The notes under the pieces were generated by a model. It did no database searches. It was not told the origin of the DNA and saw only the letters and a list, made by a program, of their open reading frames with translations. A stretch of DNA of 64,000 bases from Bdellovibrionaceae bacterium UBA2339 (GTDB lineage Bacteria > Bdellovibrionota > Bdellovibrionia > Bdellovibrionales > JAMPXM01), in the NCBI GenBank assembly GCA_002344785.1, contig DDUL01000036.1, forward strand, positions 461-64,460. The letters are read 5' to 3'. The position numbers and the translations under genes are program-made. Positions 53,541 to 62,743 of this stretch are shown piece after piece; the stretch's first letter is position 1; the number at the start of each line of letters is the position of its first letter.

Positions 53541-55319
53541 ATGCGACAAATTGTTCGGATCGAACAACAGCTTCACGGATCGCAAACAGGGCCTGCGGCG
53601 CGCTCGCTCGCCACTTGTCTAACAATTGCCGTGTTGATCAGTTTGAATCTCGGAGTTTTCCAAGCTACCTCGCCCGCACATGCACAGCAGGCTCCGAAGG
53701 CTGCGCAAAAGCCAGCCACAACGCAGGTGGGGTCGCAGGCAAGCACTGGAGCTACGGCGAAACCACAGGTCAGCAAGTCCGAAACCCCGGGCTGCAAGTC
53801 CATGTCTCCTGAAAAATTCATTCGCGTGACGGAGAGAGTGCTCGAGAGCTATTTGCGCGGCCGCGTGTCAGCGTTCATCGTGCCTCCCACGTCAAAGCTT
53901 TGCGCCGCTCCCGGCGGTGCGCTCGAACTCATCGGTCAAAAGTTGGATGATTCCACACAAAAGGTGTTCGTCGAGTTCACACCTTTCAATGCGAGCGTCG
54001 AAAAGATTCAAACACTTTCCTTGAACGAAATGTCTGACGAAGTTGGCTTTCGTTTGGGCTGGGGCGGCGAAGAGCGCGTTTCACGCCTCCGCGCTCTCGC
54101 AAGCGAGTATGGCATCAAGAATGGAGACTCGCCGGCGATCACCGTGCTGTTCTTATCAAGCGCAAGCCCACAAAGCCCCTGGCCGTTCCAACAGCTTGAT
54201 GGCGCAATTCCGGCAGATCATTTACAAGCAAGATGGATCACGGGTGACGAGCTCAAACTCAGACAAAAGAAAGAATCGATTCGGGTCATCGACATTCGTA
54301 CAGCGCAGGTCACGACCGATGCGACTGTTCCGAGTGTTCACCTTCCTTTTGGCGCAAAGAAGAAGCTGGCACACAAAGCTATACTTTCTCCTTCCCAAAT
54401 GCGGGCCAGTGGCATTCTCGTCATGCCGGCTGGAGCTCAAGCCTCAATACCAACTGTTTTAGCGACGCAAGTTGGGGCGGAGTACGAGTTGTTCAATGCC
54501 GCGACTCTCTACGCCGACTCGGGCTACACACAGCTACTTTTGCTTCGCGATGGTTGGGATGGGCTTCGCGGACAGCGCGCACTGCCTCCTCCGAACGATT
54601 CGATGTTGAACGCAGCGACAGGCACAGTTCGAATTGGCCGAATTTCAGCTCCAGAGCTATTGGGCTTGGTAGGCCGAGCTAAAGAACGCGCTGAGGCCAA
54701 GTCTGATGCCACCACTCCCGCGAACTCAGGCGGTTCGGCGAAGAGTGATCTGCTGATGCTGGATGTGCGCAAGGTCAAAGACTGGGCTCGAGGCGCAATT
54801 CCGGGAAGTCGGCCCGCCGAGTTTAAGCAAATCATGTCTGAAGACTTTGCGAAATTTCGTCCTGCAGAACTGATCGGCGAACAAATCCTTCAGGCCGGAG
54901 ATAATTGGGCCGAGACCAATGACATCAAAAAGCTTTTGGGATTCAAGCGAATCGTACTCATTGGAGAATCAGATTTGGATTGGGCACCCTTTAAGGCTGC
55001 TGTCCTTCTCGCGCAAAAACTAGAGCGGGAGTTGGCGTCGCCTACAAGTGCTGCCAAACCTACAGCTCCTGAAACGCCACAGATCGCGATTCTTCGCGGC
55101 GGTGTGCAGGAGTGGCAGGCACGAGCGAAGTTCTTTGCAGACGTCTATCAATTTGGCATCCCAAAAGTCGTCAAAGAGAAGCTTACAAAAACCTTAGAGA
55201 AGTCCGAGCTCAAAAAGAAAAAGAAGATTAGGGAGATGGGCAGTCAGGTCAAACCGAGAATCAAGAAGCCCAAAGATCCGAAGAAACGCGAACGCCGGTC
55301 CGCGCCGAAAAAGGATTAA
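53541..55319 (+). CDS. Exported protein with two degenerate rhodanese-like domains
   Basis: 592 aa. Signal peptide ends TSPAHAQ. After a spacer, residues ~232-347 form a rhodanese-like domain (IRVIDIRTAQ, VPSVHLPF, LLLLRDGWDGLRG) and ~366-530 a second (LLMLDVRKVKDWARGAIPGS, AILRGGVQEWQAR). The expected active-site Cys loops are VMPAGAQ and LIGESDLD, both without Cys, so sulfurtransferase activity is unlikely. The C-terminus is Lys/Arg-rich (LKKKKKIREMG onward). Divergent from the CLC-motif pair and overlapping the next gene's stop tail-to-tail. Role unknown; perhaps a binding module in the same periplasmic pathway. Confidence 0.7.
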   Translation: MRQIVRIEQQLHGSQTGPAARSLATCLTIAVLISLNLGVFQATSPAHAQQAPKAAQKPATTQVGSQASTGATAKPQVSKSETPGCKSMSPEKFIRVTERVLESYLRGRVSAFIVPPTSKLCAAPGGALELIGQKLDDSTQKVFVEFTPFNASVEKIQTLSLNEMSDEVGFRLGWGGEERVSRLRALASEYGIKNGDSPAITVLFLSSASPQSPWPFQQLDGAIPADHLQARWITGDELKLRQKKESIRVIDIRTAQVTTDATVPSVHLPFGAKKKLAHKAILSPSQMRASGILVMPAGAQASIPTVLATQVGAEYELFNAATLYADSGYTQLLLLRDGWDGLRGQRALPPPNDSMLNAATGTVRIGRISAPELLGLVGRAKERAEAKSDATTPANSGGSAKSDLLMLDVRKVKDWARGAIPGSRPAEFKQIMSEDFAKFRPAELIGEQILQAGDNWAETNDIKKLLGFKRIVLIGESDLDWAPFKAAVLLAQKLERELASPTSAAKPTAPETPQIAILRGGVQEWQARAKFFADVYQFGIPKVVKEKLTKTLEKSELKKKKKIREMGSQVKPRIKKPKDPKKRERRSAPKKD

Positions 55320-58300
55320 CGCTTCGGCGCCTGCAAGGCCTCGAGGAGCGCGGACTCTGGTCTCACTCGACGCCCATCTTTGAACTTCTGATCGAGACCG
55401 CGCCAAAAACTCTTCCAGCGAAGAACTTCTCGGCTCGATTCCGAGGCGATTGCCTTGGACCAGGCCTCACAAGCTCCGCCCCCATTTCTTTGGCAATACC
55501 TCTCCACCTTGTCGGCGATGAGTCCATCTTCAAGATCGCGAACCAAGTGTCGACCGACATGTTCAAGCGGCAGCTTGGCCACCCATAATCGAATCAACGA
55601 AACTCCAAATGGATCTCCAAGATTGGCCTCAAAAAAACTGTCGAAGGCGCGCAGGGCCGGAAGCCGATATCCATGAGGCGCCTCTCGCACCCACAGTGTT
55701 TCGAGCCAGAACCTGAGGTTCGCCTCTCGATAATCAGTTTCGAGACGACTTAATGCGCCTACGTTCTGACGATTCTGTCGCGCTTGGCTTCGCAATTTCT
55801 CAAGCTCGCGAAAGCTTTGTCGTGCTAGCAGTTCAAAATAAAGTTCAGTTTCAGTGACTAGCCCATATCGAAAGGGCACGGCGAATTCCTGCTCAACATC
55901 AGACCATCGCTGAATTTGATTGAGTCGAAGTCTCAATCCACGCGGTAGACGGTCATACACTTCGCGATAGAGTCTTTCGATTTCTTGCTCAACCTGCTTA
56001 TGAAGATCCGGGGTGACGGCTGATTCAGTAAGGTCGCCGCGCGCCAACAGTTCGCGCAGGCTCGTCCAATGTTCAAGTTCGCGAATTTGACCTCGCTGAG
56101 TGGACTCGGCCACGCTTTGCGCAAGCTCCAGGTCGGCGACATCCTGCGTTCGCAAATACTCGAGGGTTAAGACGGGCCGGCGCGAGCGGGCACGCAAACT
56201 TTCCCGCACAAGCTGATCCAAGCCTTCGTGATGAAGGCGAAACGCACAAATTGCAGAAGTTCGCATGCTCTGAAGATCAAACGGAAGGCCGGTCTGCAAT
56301 TCGAAAATACCGGGTAGGTCATGCTCGGAAGGCGGAACTTGATAGGTCTTGAACTCACTAAAGTAGCGAGGACGCGAACCTTGCGTGAAGCTGCCTGCGG
56401 CACACCACGACATCAAATCGCGTCGCGCAATTCGCTTCACTACTATGCTCGTCTGCGGATGGGCGATGAGATCATCGAGAATTCGCGAAGCGTTCATGAA
56501 GTCGCCGGCCGCGGCGCCCAACTCTCGCGCCCGCCGTAAAAGCGGCCACTCATATTGGCCGTGGTTCTCAATCCATTTCCTATGAATTTCAACGGGAAGA
56601 GTCTGGTCAAAGAGTAGATTGGAGCGTCTGTGGCTACCCGAAGTCCTCCACCGCGGAGCCAAATGCGCTTCCTGGTCGCCCTGCGAGAAGCGACTGATCC
56701 AATCCATCGCTTGTTGAGGCGAGTCCGATTTCACATGCTCACAAGAAGAGTCATGAACCTGAGTGCTTTGATCGTCGTCAATCGTCTCGCAGGACACAAT
56801 GCGATCGCCATATTCCGTTGGGAATAGCGTCCATCGCTTAGACCCCAAGTAAACCGCGCGCTGCTTTTGAAGAATAATCGGCGACTCATAGTTGGCGTCG
56901 ATCTGAAAAGTCTGATGTTCACTCTCATACCGGAACAAGTCGGGCATTAAGGAGAGTGGTGTGTAGTGTGCTTGGCCTCGGAATAAACTCAGTGGCCACA
57001 TCCCAGTTTCAGTATAAATCGGCCGCATCGCAAATCGCCGCGTTTCGCCCTCTCTTGTTAGGACGCTCATCCAAGATTCGCCGTCCCAATTCGATCGTTT
57101 CGAAATTGAGAATCCATCAAGAATGGTCGGCATGAGGTCGATCAATCCTACAGCGCCGGTGACTTTCCCAGGCTTTACCTTTGGCCCGTGAATCCACGCT
57201 TGAGTTCGCTCAGAGTCTGAGGCGAATAACAGCGAAGCGCCATGTTCGGGCGCCTTGCTTCTGGGAAAGTCAGATGAACTTCCCAAATATTCACCATGGT
57301 CTGACGTCAACACGATTGTCGAGCGACCCATGTGCTCCGCGAGTTGGAGATATGTGAAAATGGGTGCCAGAAATTTCTCTTCGATCATGCGCAGTCCGCG
57401 CCGATAAATCTCACGATGATAGTCGATCCGTTCCTGCCAATTCCTCGGTCGCTGCAACTCACTCAGTCCACTCATCCGCGGCGCATACGCAAAGGCCGCG
57501 CCTCCGTCGCGCATTGCATGTCGAGGATAGTAGGGCCACGGAAGGTCCCCAGGCCAATGCAACGCACAGGTGTGCACATATAAGATGTAGTCCCGCCCCC
57601 TTGCATCAAGCTCACGAATCTTTTCAACCACCCGCTGAGTTAACGGCGCAAGTTTGTAGGCAAAGGAAAAGCTCGAGTTCAATTCCGTCTCGGGCAGTAC
57701 CCATCGCCCAAGTTTATTATTGAACAAACCAAAAAAGAGTCGATCTCGAAACATCACCGGTAGAAGTAACGAACTGAATCCCGCGGGCGGGCCTTCCTGG
57801 CTATCAAAATGATGTGTCGGTAGAAAGTGATGGTACTCATTCGAGTCAAACAAAGTGTGCAGCTCAATTCCGGATTCGCGCGCCAACTGAACGGCTGATT
57901 CTTGATACCATCGGCTCACATCGGCCGCCGATTCCGCCAAAATGTGCCGCGCTCCATGGCGAGACGGATTCTTGGCCGTGAAAATTGACAGCATCGCGGC
58001 GTGTGTCTGACCAATCGGTGAGATCACATCTCTGAGGTGAGCCGATTCATTCAAGAATTTTCTTAGGCCAGAATTTTCATTGGCCTCCCACTCTGCATCG
58101 GGCCTGAGCGAGTCCACTGAAAGTATAATCGCGCGACGAGCCGGCTGGGCCGAGGGGGAATTGAATCCTTTGTCGAGGCGTGACTGAGCTCTCAAGTCTG
58201 GATTCGGACGAGTGTCGATCTCCGGCCATGGGTTTTGAAGCACGAAGTGAAAGCTCAGCGTGAAGGTAACCCACAAGAAACTAGACACCAGCGAAGTCCG

Positions 58301-58810
58301 CTGAGTCTGCATCCGAGCTAGTTGGTTCCAGTGACTCAGGCCCCAGGCCATTGCCAGGCTCGTGATAAGTAAGACATCGAGCATCCATGGCTCGCCCATT
58401 TCTGCGATCCAATTTATGGGAGCAAACCAATCGATTCCCAGCGACCACTCATCGAAGATCTGCGGATTGTGAATGGCGTTGTAGAGGATCGCATAAGTCA
58501 AGAGCCCAAGAGGCACAAGCGTTCCGCTCTTGAGGCGAAGCGCTGATCTTCCCCACACACACCATGTTGCCGCCAATACGTAGAGAAAGAAGACGCGAAA
58601 CCAAACCCACGCGAAACTTCCTAGGACGTGAAAGCCGACATCACCACCGGTGAGCAATGCCGTACGCAACCTTGCGGGCTGAGCTGCGGCGATGAGCAGT
58701 GAAAGCAGAACTTCCACCGCAAACCATAGTCCGAACAAACTCAACTCTGTTTTGTGAGGCTCAATCCAGCCACGAATCCTAGACACTGTGTTCGTCATGA
58801 ATCGCTTCAT
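55316..58810 (-). CDS. Polytopic membrane protein with alkaline-phosphatase/sulfatase-superfamily domain (1164 aa)
   Basis: Five N-terminal helices (about 22-42, 58-86, 97-113, 141-160, 173-191), then residues ~226-580 a periplasmic hydrolase/transferase domain: metal Asp in AIILSVDSLRPD (~232-238), a Thr/Ser nucleophile region IGQTHAAMLSIFTAKNPSRH, and TIVLTSDHGEYLGSS (DHGE at 504-507) with EHG at 522-524. The sulfatase Cys/Ser modification motif (CxPxR) is not seen, so a phosphotransferase or phosphodiesterase role, as in phosphoethanolamine or LTA synthases, is as likely as a sulfatase. The C-terminal ~500 residues are helical and unassigned. Last gene of the pseudopilin operon (ATGA overlap). 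Confidence 0.75.
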   Translation of the reverse strand: MKRFMTNTVSRIRGWIEPHKTELSLFGLWFAVEVLLSLLIAAAQPARLRTALLTGGDVGFHVLGSFAWVWFRVFFLYVLAATWCVWGRSALRLKSGTLVPLGLLTYAILYNAIHNPQIFDEWSLGIDWFAPINWIAEMGEPWMLDVLLITSLAMAWGLSHWNQLARMQTQRTSLVSSFLWVTFTLSFHFVLQNPWPEIDTRPNPDLRAQSRLDKGFNSPSAQPARRAIILSVDSLRPDAEWEANENSGLRKFLNESAHLRDVISPIGQTHAAMLSIFTAKNPSRHGARHILAESAADVSRWYQESAVQLARESGIELHTLFDSNEYHHFLPTHHFDSQEGPPAGFSSLLLPVMFRDRLFFGLFNNKLGRWVLPETELNSSFSFAYKLAPLTQRVVEKIRELDARGRDYILYVHTCALHWPGDLPWPYYPRHAMRDGGAAFAYAPRMSGLSELQRPRNWQERIDYHREIYRRGLRMIEEKFLAPIFTYLQLAEHMGRSTIVLTSDHGEYLGSSSDFPRSKAPEHGASLLFASDSERTQAWIHGPKVKPGKVTGAVGLIDLMPTILDGFSISKRSNWDGESWMSVLTREGETRRFAMRPIYTETGMWPLSLFRGQAHYTPLSLMPDLFRYESEHQTFQIDANYESPIILQKQRAVYLGSKRWTLFPTEYGDRIVSCETIDDDQSTQVHDSSCEHVKSDSPQQAMDWISRFSQGDQEAHLAPRWRTSGSHRRSNLLFDQTLPVEIHRKWIENHGQYEWPLLRRARELGAAAGDFMNASRILDDLIAHPQTSIVVKRIARRDLMSWCAAGSFTQGSRPRYFSEFKTYQVPPSEHDLPGIFELQTGLPFDLQSMRTSAICAFRLHHEGLDQLVRESLRARSRRPVLTLEYLRTQDVADLELAQSVAESTQRGQIRELEHWTSLRELLARGDLTESAVTPDLHKQVEQEIERLYREVYDRLPRGLRLRLNQIQRWSDVEQEFAVPFRYGLVTETELYFELLARQSFRELEKLRSQARQNRQNVGALSRLETDYREANLRFWLETLWVREAPHGYRLPALRAFDSFFEANLGDPFGVSLIRLWVAKLPLEHVGRHLVRDLEDGLIADKVERYCQRNGGGACEAWSKAIASESSREVLRWKSFWRGLDQKFKDGRRVRPESALLEALQAPKR

Positions 58811-60111
58811 TTTCTCACGCCTAAGACCACAAGTTCACCCGCCTCGAGCACAACATGAATCCTTCCGTTGTGCACTGTGGGCGTCGAGGAAAAGCCGCGA
58901 CCTAAATCGACACTCCAAAGGATCTTTCCAGAGCGGCCTTCGGCCAGACAAATTCGCGTTTCACGGCAAGGCAAGAGAAAGCCCCAGCTGTTCACTCCCC
59001 AGGTCACGGGGGCCAAGTTTCCATGATTGATTCGTGCCTCGGTATTCCGCCGCCAAACCTGACGCCCGTCACTCAAGCGAACTGCGATCACTTCATTCGG
59101 TAAGTGCGTGTTCACAATCACAAGCCGTTGGTCATGAGTTCCTCTCTCGAGAATCGGAGCACCTTGGCTCCGACCGGCGAGAGCTGAACTCCAAAGTAAT
59201 TCACCTGTATCCGCTCGAAACGCGTACAGCCGATGATTCCAGGTTCCTAAGAGCGCCAACTCTAACCCACGCCAAAGCGCGCGAGAGATCGGCCCCTTCG
59301 CCGCCCCTCCCACATCGGCATACCATTGCGGAGATCCCCCACCTGCCCCATAGGCGTAGAGATGCCCGTCATTCGCACCCATCAATGCCATTCTGGAGTT
59401 CGGAAAGTACATGGGCGAGCTGTGCGTTTGCTCATCGATCCATGCGGAGCGCGCCAGGATCTCGCCGCGATCTTGCTCCAAAACATAGAGCCTTCCTAAA
59501 AGTGTCGATCCTGTCTCTGCGCCAACGTAGATTTTTTGATCTTGAATCCATGGGGAGGTTCCAATCGCGTCGGCGAGCGCCGCGATGAAGATCACTTCGC
59601 CACTGGCCTTCGCAATCCGATAGAGCCGACCGTTGTATGCCCCAATGTAGACGCTATCTTGATCGAGCGCTGCAGTTCCATGTATGCCTCTCTGTGAGGC
59701 GCCAGCGAAAACCCTCCAACGTACCTGACCATCGTGCTCAAACGCCCAGATCCAACCCGAGTCGCCTCCGACGTAAATTCCAGATTCATCCACGGCAGCT
59801 GAAGATTTTGCAGCCGTATGAATTCCGTGATTGATCGGCGGACTTCGCCAAATCACTTGTGGCTCGCGAACCTCAATCTTTGGAAATGCTTCATCGGGGT
59901 CGCGATCATGGCGAAGCAGGTAAGTCGGCTCACTGATCGGCGGGCGTTGTTCAGCTGACCACACGATCGCCGGCTCAAAGCGAGACTCATGAAGTCGAAC
60001 ATGGCCCCTAATCAATCCGGGCTGTAATGAAATCACCTGAGCGATCACGAAGATGCAGAACACAAACCAGGTGGCATAGACCAAATTTTTCGCCGCAATG
60101 AAGTGCCTCAC
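58807..60111 (-). CDS. Membrane-anchored PQQ-type beta-propeller protein
   Basis: 434 aa. Start GTG 60111 has GGGGAG 6 nt upstream and overlaps the previous stop (GTGA). One N-terminal helix (VYATWFVFCIFVIAQVISL) anchors a periplasmic seven- or eight-blade propeller; blades show the repeated (I/V)G-x-x-x-G-x-(L/I)Y-A pattern: YVGGDSGWIWAFEHDGQVRW, YIGAYNGRLYRIAKASGEV, MGANDGHLYAYGAGGGS, LGTWNHRLYAFRADTGELLW. BamB and PQQ dehydrogenases share this fold; no PQQ ligands were identified, so it is likely a protein-binding scaffold. Confidence 0.85.
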   Translation of the reverse strand: MRHFIAAKNLVYATWFVFCIFVIAQVISLQPGLIRGHVRLHESRFEPAIVWSAEQRPPISEPTYLLRHDRDPDEAFPKIEVREPQVIWRSPPINHGIHTAAKSSAAVDESGIYVGGDSGWIWAFEHDGQVRWRVFAGASQRGIHGTAALDQDSVYIGAYNGRLYRIAKASGEVIFIAALADAIGTSPWIQDQKIYVGAETGSTLLGRLYVLEQDRGEILARSAWIDEQTHSSPMYFPNSRMALMGANDGHLYAYGAGGGSPQWYADVGGAAKGPISRALWRGLELALLGTWNHRLYAFRADTGELLWSSALAGRSQGAPILERGTHDQRLVIVNTHLPNEVIAVRLSDGRQVWRRNTEARINHGNLAPVTWGVNSWGFLLPCRETRICLAEGRSGKILWSVDLGRGFSSTPTVHNGRIHVVLEAGELVVLGVRK

Positions 60112-61289
60112 TGCAACTCCCCGCATTCGAGTTGCTCCGAGGCCAGCTTCTCAACATTGCGAACAAATCCTCTTCGCGAGGCCAGTCGGATCTGCACCAT
60201 GCTTCGAGGATCTTCACTTCGACAGATTGAAACCGCATAGGCCTTCAGGAGCAGCGGATCACAACTCGTCCGCACACCGTATTCCCGCATGTTGGGTATG
60301 ACATCGAGTCGATCCCCGCCAACTTTCATCATTAAGCTCGCAATGCAGGTTGGCCGAGCATCAATCATATTGAGAGTATAGGCCCTTGCTGAACCCTCTA
60401 GGCTCAAGGGTGTGCCTCGCAGTTTGAAATCTTCAAAGTGTGGGAGCGAGTGAGCTAATATGAGTACCATCATTGAAGCCGCACCCCAGCGAGTCAGGCG
60501 CCAGTTCGATGAAGCTTTTCGCCACATGAAGGGCATGAAGAGAATCATGGTGAGCATGATAGCCGGATAGAACCATCCCACCCAATTGTAGCTCACCAGA
60601 TGAAATGCAACGAGAGTGAACCAGATCAAGAATCTGAGGGGCCGACTCGGCATGAGTAAAAGCCAAATCAAACAAAGCTCAAGGATCACCACTCCCGCCA
60701 AACCCCAAGGCATCAGTTCCGTCAATTTCCAAACTCGCGGTGTCCACAGAGCTTGTCCCGATAGCCATTCCAAATTCAGCTTTAGAGTTCCGGCAAGAAA
60801 GTAGAACATCACCAGAGTCAGCTGCGCGGCATTCAGATCCTTTGGCCTAAGGAAGTAAATGAAGCTGAGAAAGATCGGCATCGAATGAAAGTTACCCATC
60901 AGGCGATAATCAAGAAGGTAAAGTCCAAGCTTGAGCAGACTTCCACAGGCCAGCAGCCACAATGCGATTCGCTCTCGGCCGCGGCCTACTAGAAAGCCAA
61001 TCCCCGCGAGCCCGCCCAGCATAGCCTTAATGACAAGCAAGACTTGCCAAAACTCTGAGGACGGACTTTTGAGAGCCGAACAAAAGTTCAGTCCCGGCCA
61101 ACAAACCGAAACATTGAGATCCGTTTGAATCCGAGGCAGGTAGTTCCACCAAAAGACACAAGAATAGATTAGGGTGAGCGAGAGCCCGGCGCCCAAGATA
61201 TTCTCAGGCGACCAAGTTTGAGCCAAGGCCCATGACCTTCTCCCCAAATGCGAGAGCCACTGACGAACGCGATGATGCGGCTTGATCAT
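60108..61289 (-). CDS. Polytopic membrane protein, HTTM-domain-like
   Basis: 393 aa with about 8-10 membrane helices (LGAGLSLTLIYSCVFWW, LLVIKAMLGGLAGIGFLVG, LTLVMFYFLAGTLKLNLEWL, MPWGLAGVVILELCLIWLLL and others) and a soluble C-terminal ~90 residues. FYFLAGTLKLNLEWLSGQAL resembles the HTTM / vitamin-K-dependent gamma-carboxylase-like membrane domain, in which a helix ends in Lys-Leu and a Gly-x-x-Leu. ATG 61289 overlaps the pentapeptide gene stop (ATGA). Enzymatic function is not established for bacterial HTTM proteins; the call is tentative. Confidence 0.55.
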   Translation of the reverse strand: MIKPHHRVRQWLSHLGRRSWALAQTWSPENILGAGLSLTLIYSCVFWWNYLPRIQTDLNVSVCWPGLNFCSALKSPSSEFWQVLLVIKAMLGGLAGIGFLVGRGRERIALWLLACGSLLKLGLYLLDYRLMGNFHSMPIFLSFIYFLRPKDLNAAQLTLVMFYFLAGTLKLNLEWLSGQALWTPRVWKLTELMPWGLAGVVILELCLIWLLLMPSRPLRFLIWFTLVAFHLVSYNWVGWFYPAIMLTMILFMPFMWRKASSNWRLTRWGAASMMVLILAHSLPHFEDFKLRGTPLSLEGSARAYTLNMIDARPTCIASLMMKVGGDRLDVIPNMREYGVRTSCDPLLLKAYAVSICRSEDPRSMVQIRLASRRGFVRNVEKLASEQLECGELQ

Positions 61290-61840
61290 TCTCGTCTTTG
61301 CTCTTTCCTTGGCGGCATTCCGCGTGTTCCTAACCACACTGTTCCCGACTGTTGGCTTCGATCAAATGTGCAGTTTGTACATGAGCCCCGAATGAAGATC
61401 GCGTCGGAGAGATCGGCCCCCGTGAAATCCACATCAACAAAGTCGACATCTTCAAACTTAGCTGCGCGCAAATTCGCTCCACGCAGCACTACCTGATTCA
61501 GTTCACTGCGAAAGATCTGCGCGCCCGTCCAGTCCGTTCCCAACATTGTCGCATTACGGATCTGCGTGTTTGTCCATCTTGAGGAGTTGAAGTTTGCGCC
61601 GGACCAATTTCCTTGGTTTATCGAAGCCTGTGAGAATCTCGATTCATTCCATCGTGATCTGCGCACATCTTTCGAGTTCAATTCCATCTGAGCGATGGAC
61701 TCGCGCTCCCACCTCGAGCAAGGCTTCCATTCGCGAACGGCCCGCACCGAAACGGGCGGACACTTTTTAGGAGCCGCCGCCATCGCAGCCGTCGCCACCA
61801 TCCCCGCCGCCATCACAGCCGCCGTCCGAAGAGCCATCAT
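61286..61840 (-). CDS. Exported pentapeptide-repeat protein
   Basis: 184 aa. The chosen start (ATG 61840, or 61837) lies inside the end of the upstream pseudopilin gene and gives a good signal peptide, MALRTAAVMAAGMVATAAMA then APKK. About 20 pentapeptide units A(D/N)LxX follow, e.g. WSGANFNSSRWTNTQIRNA, RGANLRAAKFEDVDFVDVDF, TGADLSDAIFIRGS, giving a right-handed quadrilateral beta-helix. Two cysteines follow (SCTNC). GGGAAA precedes the starts. Pentapeptide proteins act as structural or binding scaffolds, some as gyrase mimics; export makes the latter unlikely. Confidence 0.75.
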   Translation of the reverse strand: MMALRTAAVMAAGMVATAAMAAAPKKCPPVSVRAVREWKPCSRWERESIAQMELNSKDVRRSRWNESRFSQASINQGNWSGANFNSSRWTNTQIRNATMLGTDWTGAQIFRSELNQVVLRGANLRAAKFEDVDFVDVDFTGADLSDAIFIRGSCTNCTFDRSQQSGTVWLGTRGMPPRKEQRRE

Positions 61841-62735
61841 TTTCCCAAAACTGAGTGTAGCCATCATCGGTGGGTGGATTGGTCCAATCATTGGCTTCAC
61901 ACTTTTCAACACGGCAATCCGGAGTACCATCTGGCGCAACCGCCAAAAGCACTGTCCCCGCCGGGCAATTGAAACTATATGGAAGCCCACAAACTTTCTC
62001 CTTGGTATCTGTGTTCACACCCAGAACCACACCGAAGGCACATCGACCCACAAGCGGCATGACACAGGTTCGCGTCGCAAGATTGAATCGTCCATTTAAG
62101 GTTCGGCAGGTGGCTGCAAGCGAGTCCGCGGCTCCGCGAACGAAGTCGAGCGCGAAGCGATCTTTGTTGATCTTCGCGCCCTGCCCATCTTTTGTGGCGG
62201 GAGAAAACTCGAGGTTACCAACAATACGGATCTCGGGATTCGTACACGGAGCGCCGGCACAAATCGGCATCCAGCTAACGTTCAAACGAAAGGGACAAGC
62301 ATCGTTTCCAGCCGCGCTGTTGTAGCTGGTGCATGGAAGACCTGAGGCATCGAACCCCCAATTTCCATTTGTGTGGTCTGTCCAAAGCCCACCGGAATCC
62401 ACAATCGAAAACTGGCCACCCGGCGCGGCCGAGCAATCCGTTCCCAACACCAAGCAGTTGAATACGGCGGCATTCGCGGCATTGGAAATTGTGCGATTCC
62501 AACCTTGCTCGCTGTTGATAATTTCAAGGGCTCGCTCGCGGATGGTTTGGGCCGCATCGACAGAAGAAATTTGCGAACTAAATTTCACAACTTGTGATCC
62601 CAGCACCGCCGCACCCAGCGCCAGAATCGACACCAAGGAAACTGACACGAGCAACTCAACAAGCGTCAGGCCACGGTTGGATCTCCGATGGAGGCGAACC
62701 AGCATCGACTCATGCTCAATCATCGATTTCTTCAT
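61767..62735 (-). CDS. Type IV pilin-like (pseudopilin) protein with Cys-rich C-terminus
   Basis: 322 aa. ATG 62735 lies 8 nt after the previous stop. The class III signal is clear: RRSNRG cleaved before LTLVELLVSVSLVSILAL, with Glu at mature position 5. The soluble part has many paired cysteines (FNCLVLGTDC, PICAGAPC, CRTLNGRF, TRTCVMPLVGRC, KVCGLPYSFNCPAGT, APDGTPDC). The last ~25 residues are Gly/Asp/Ser/Cys low complexity (DGGCDGGGDGGDGCDGGGS), and their DNA also encodes the signal peptide of the next gene. It is probably inserted into a pilus-like fibre tip. Confidence 0.8.
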   Translation of the reverse strand: MKKSMIEHESMLVRLHRRSNRGLTLVELLVSVSLVSILALGAAVLGSQVVKFSSQISSVDAAQTIRERALEIINSEQGWNRTISNAANAAVFNCLVLGTDCSAAPGGQFSIVDSGGLWTDHTNGNWGFDASGLPCTSYNSAAGNDACPFRLNVSWMPICAGAPCTNPEIRIVGNLEFSPATKDGQGAKINKDRFALDFVRGAADSLAATCRTLNGRFNLATRTCVMPLVGRCAFGVVLGVNTDTKEKVCGLPYSFNCPAGTVLLAVAPDGTPDCRVEKCEANDWTNPPTDDGYTQFWENDGSSDGGCDGGGDGGDGCDGGGS

Positions 62736-62743
62736 CCTCGCAC

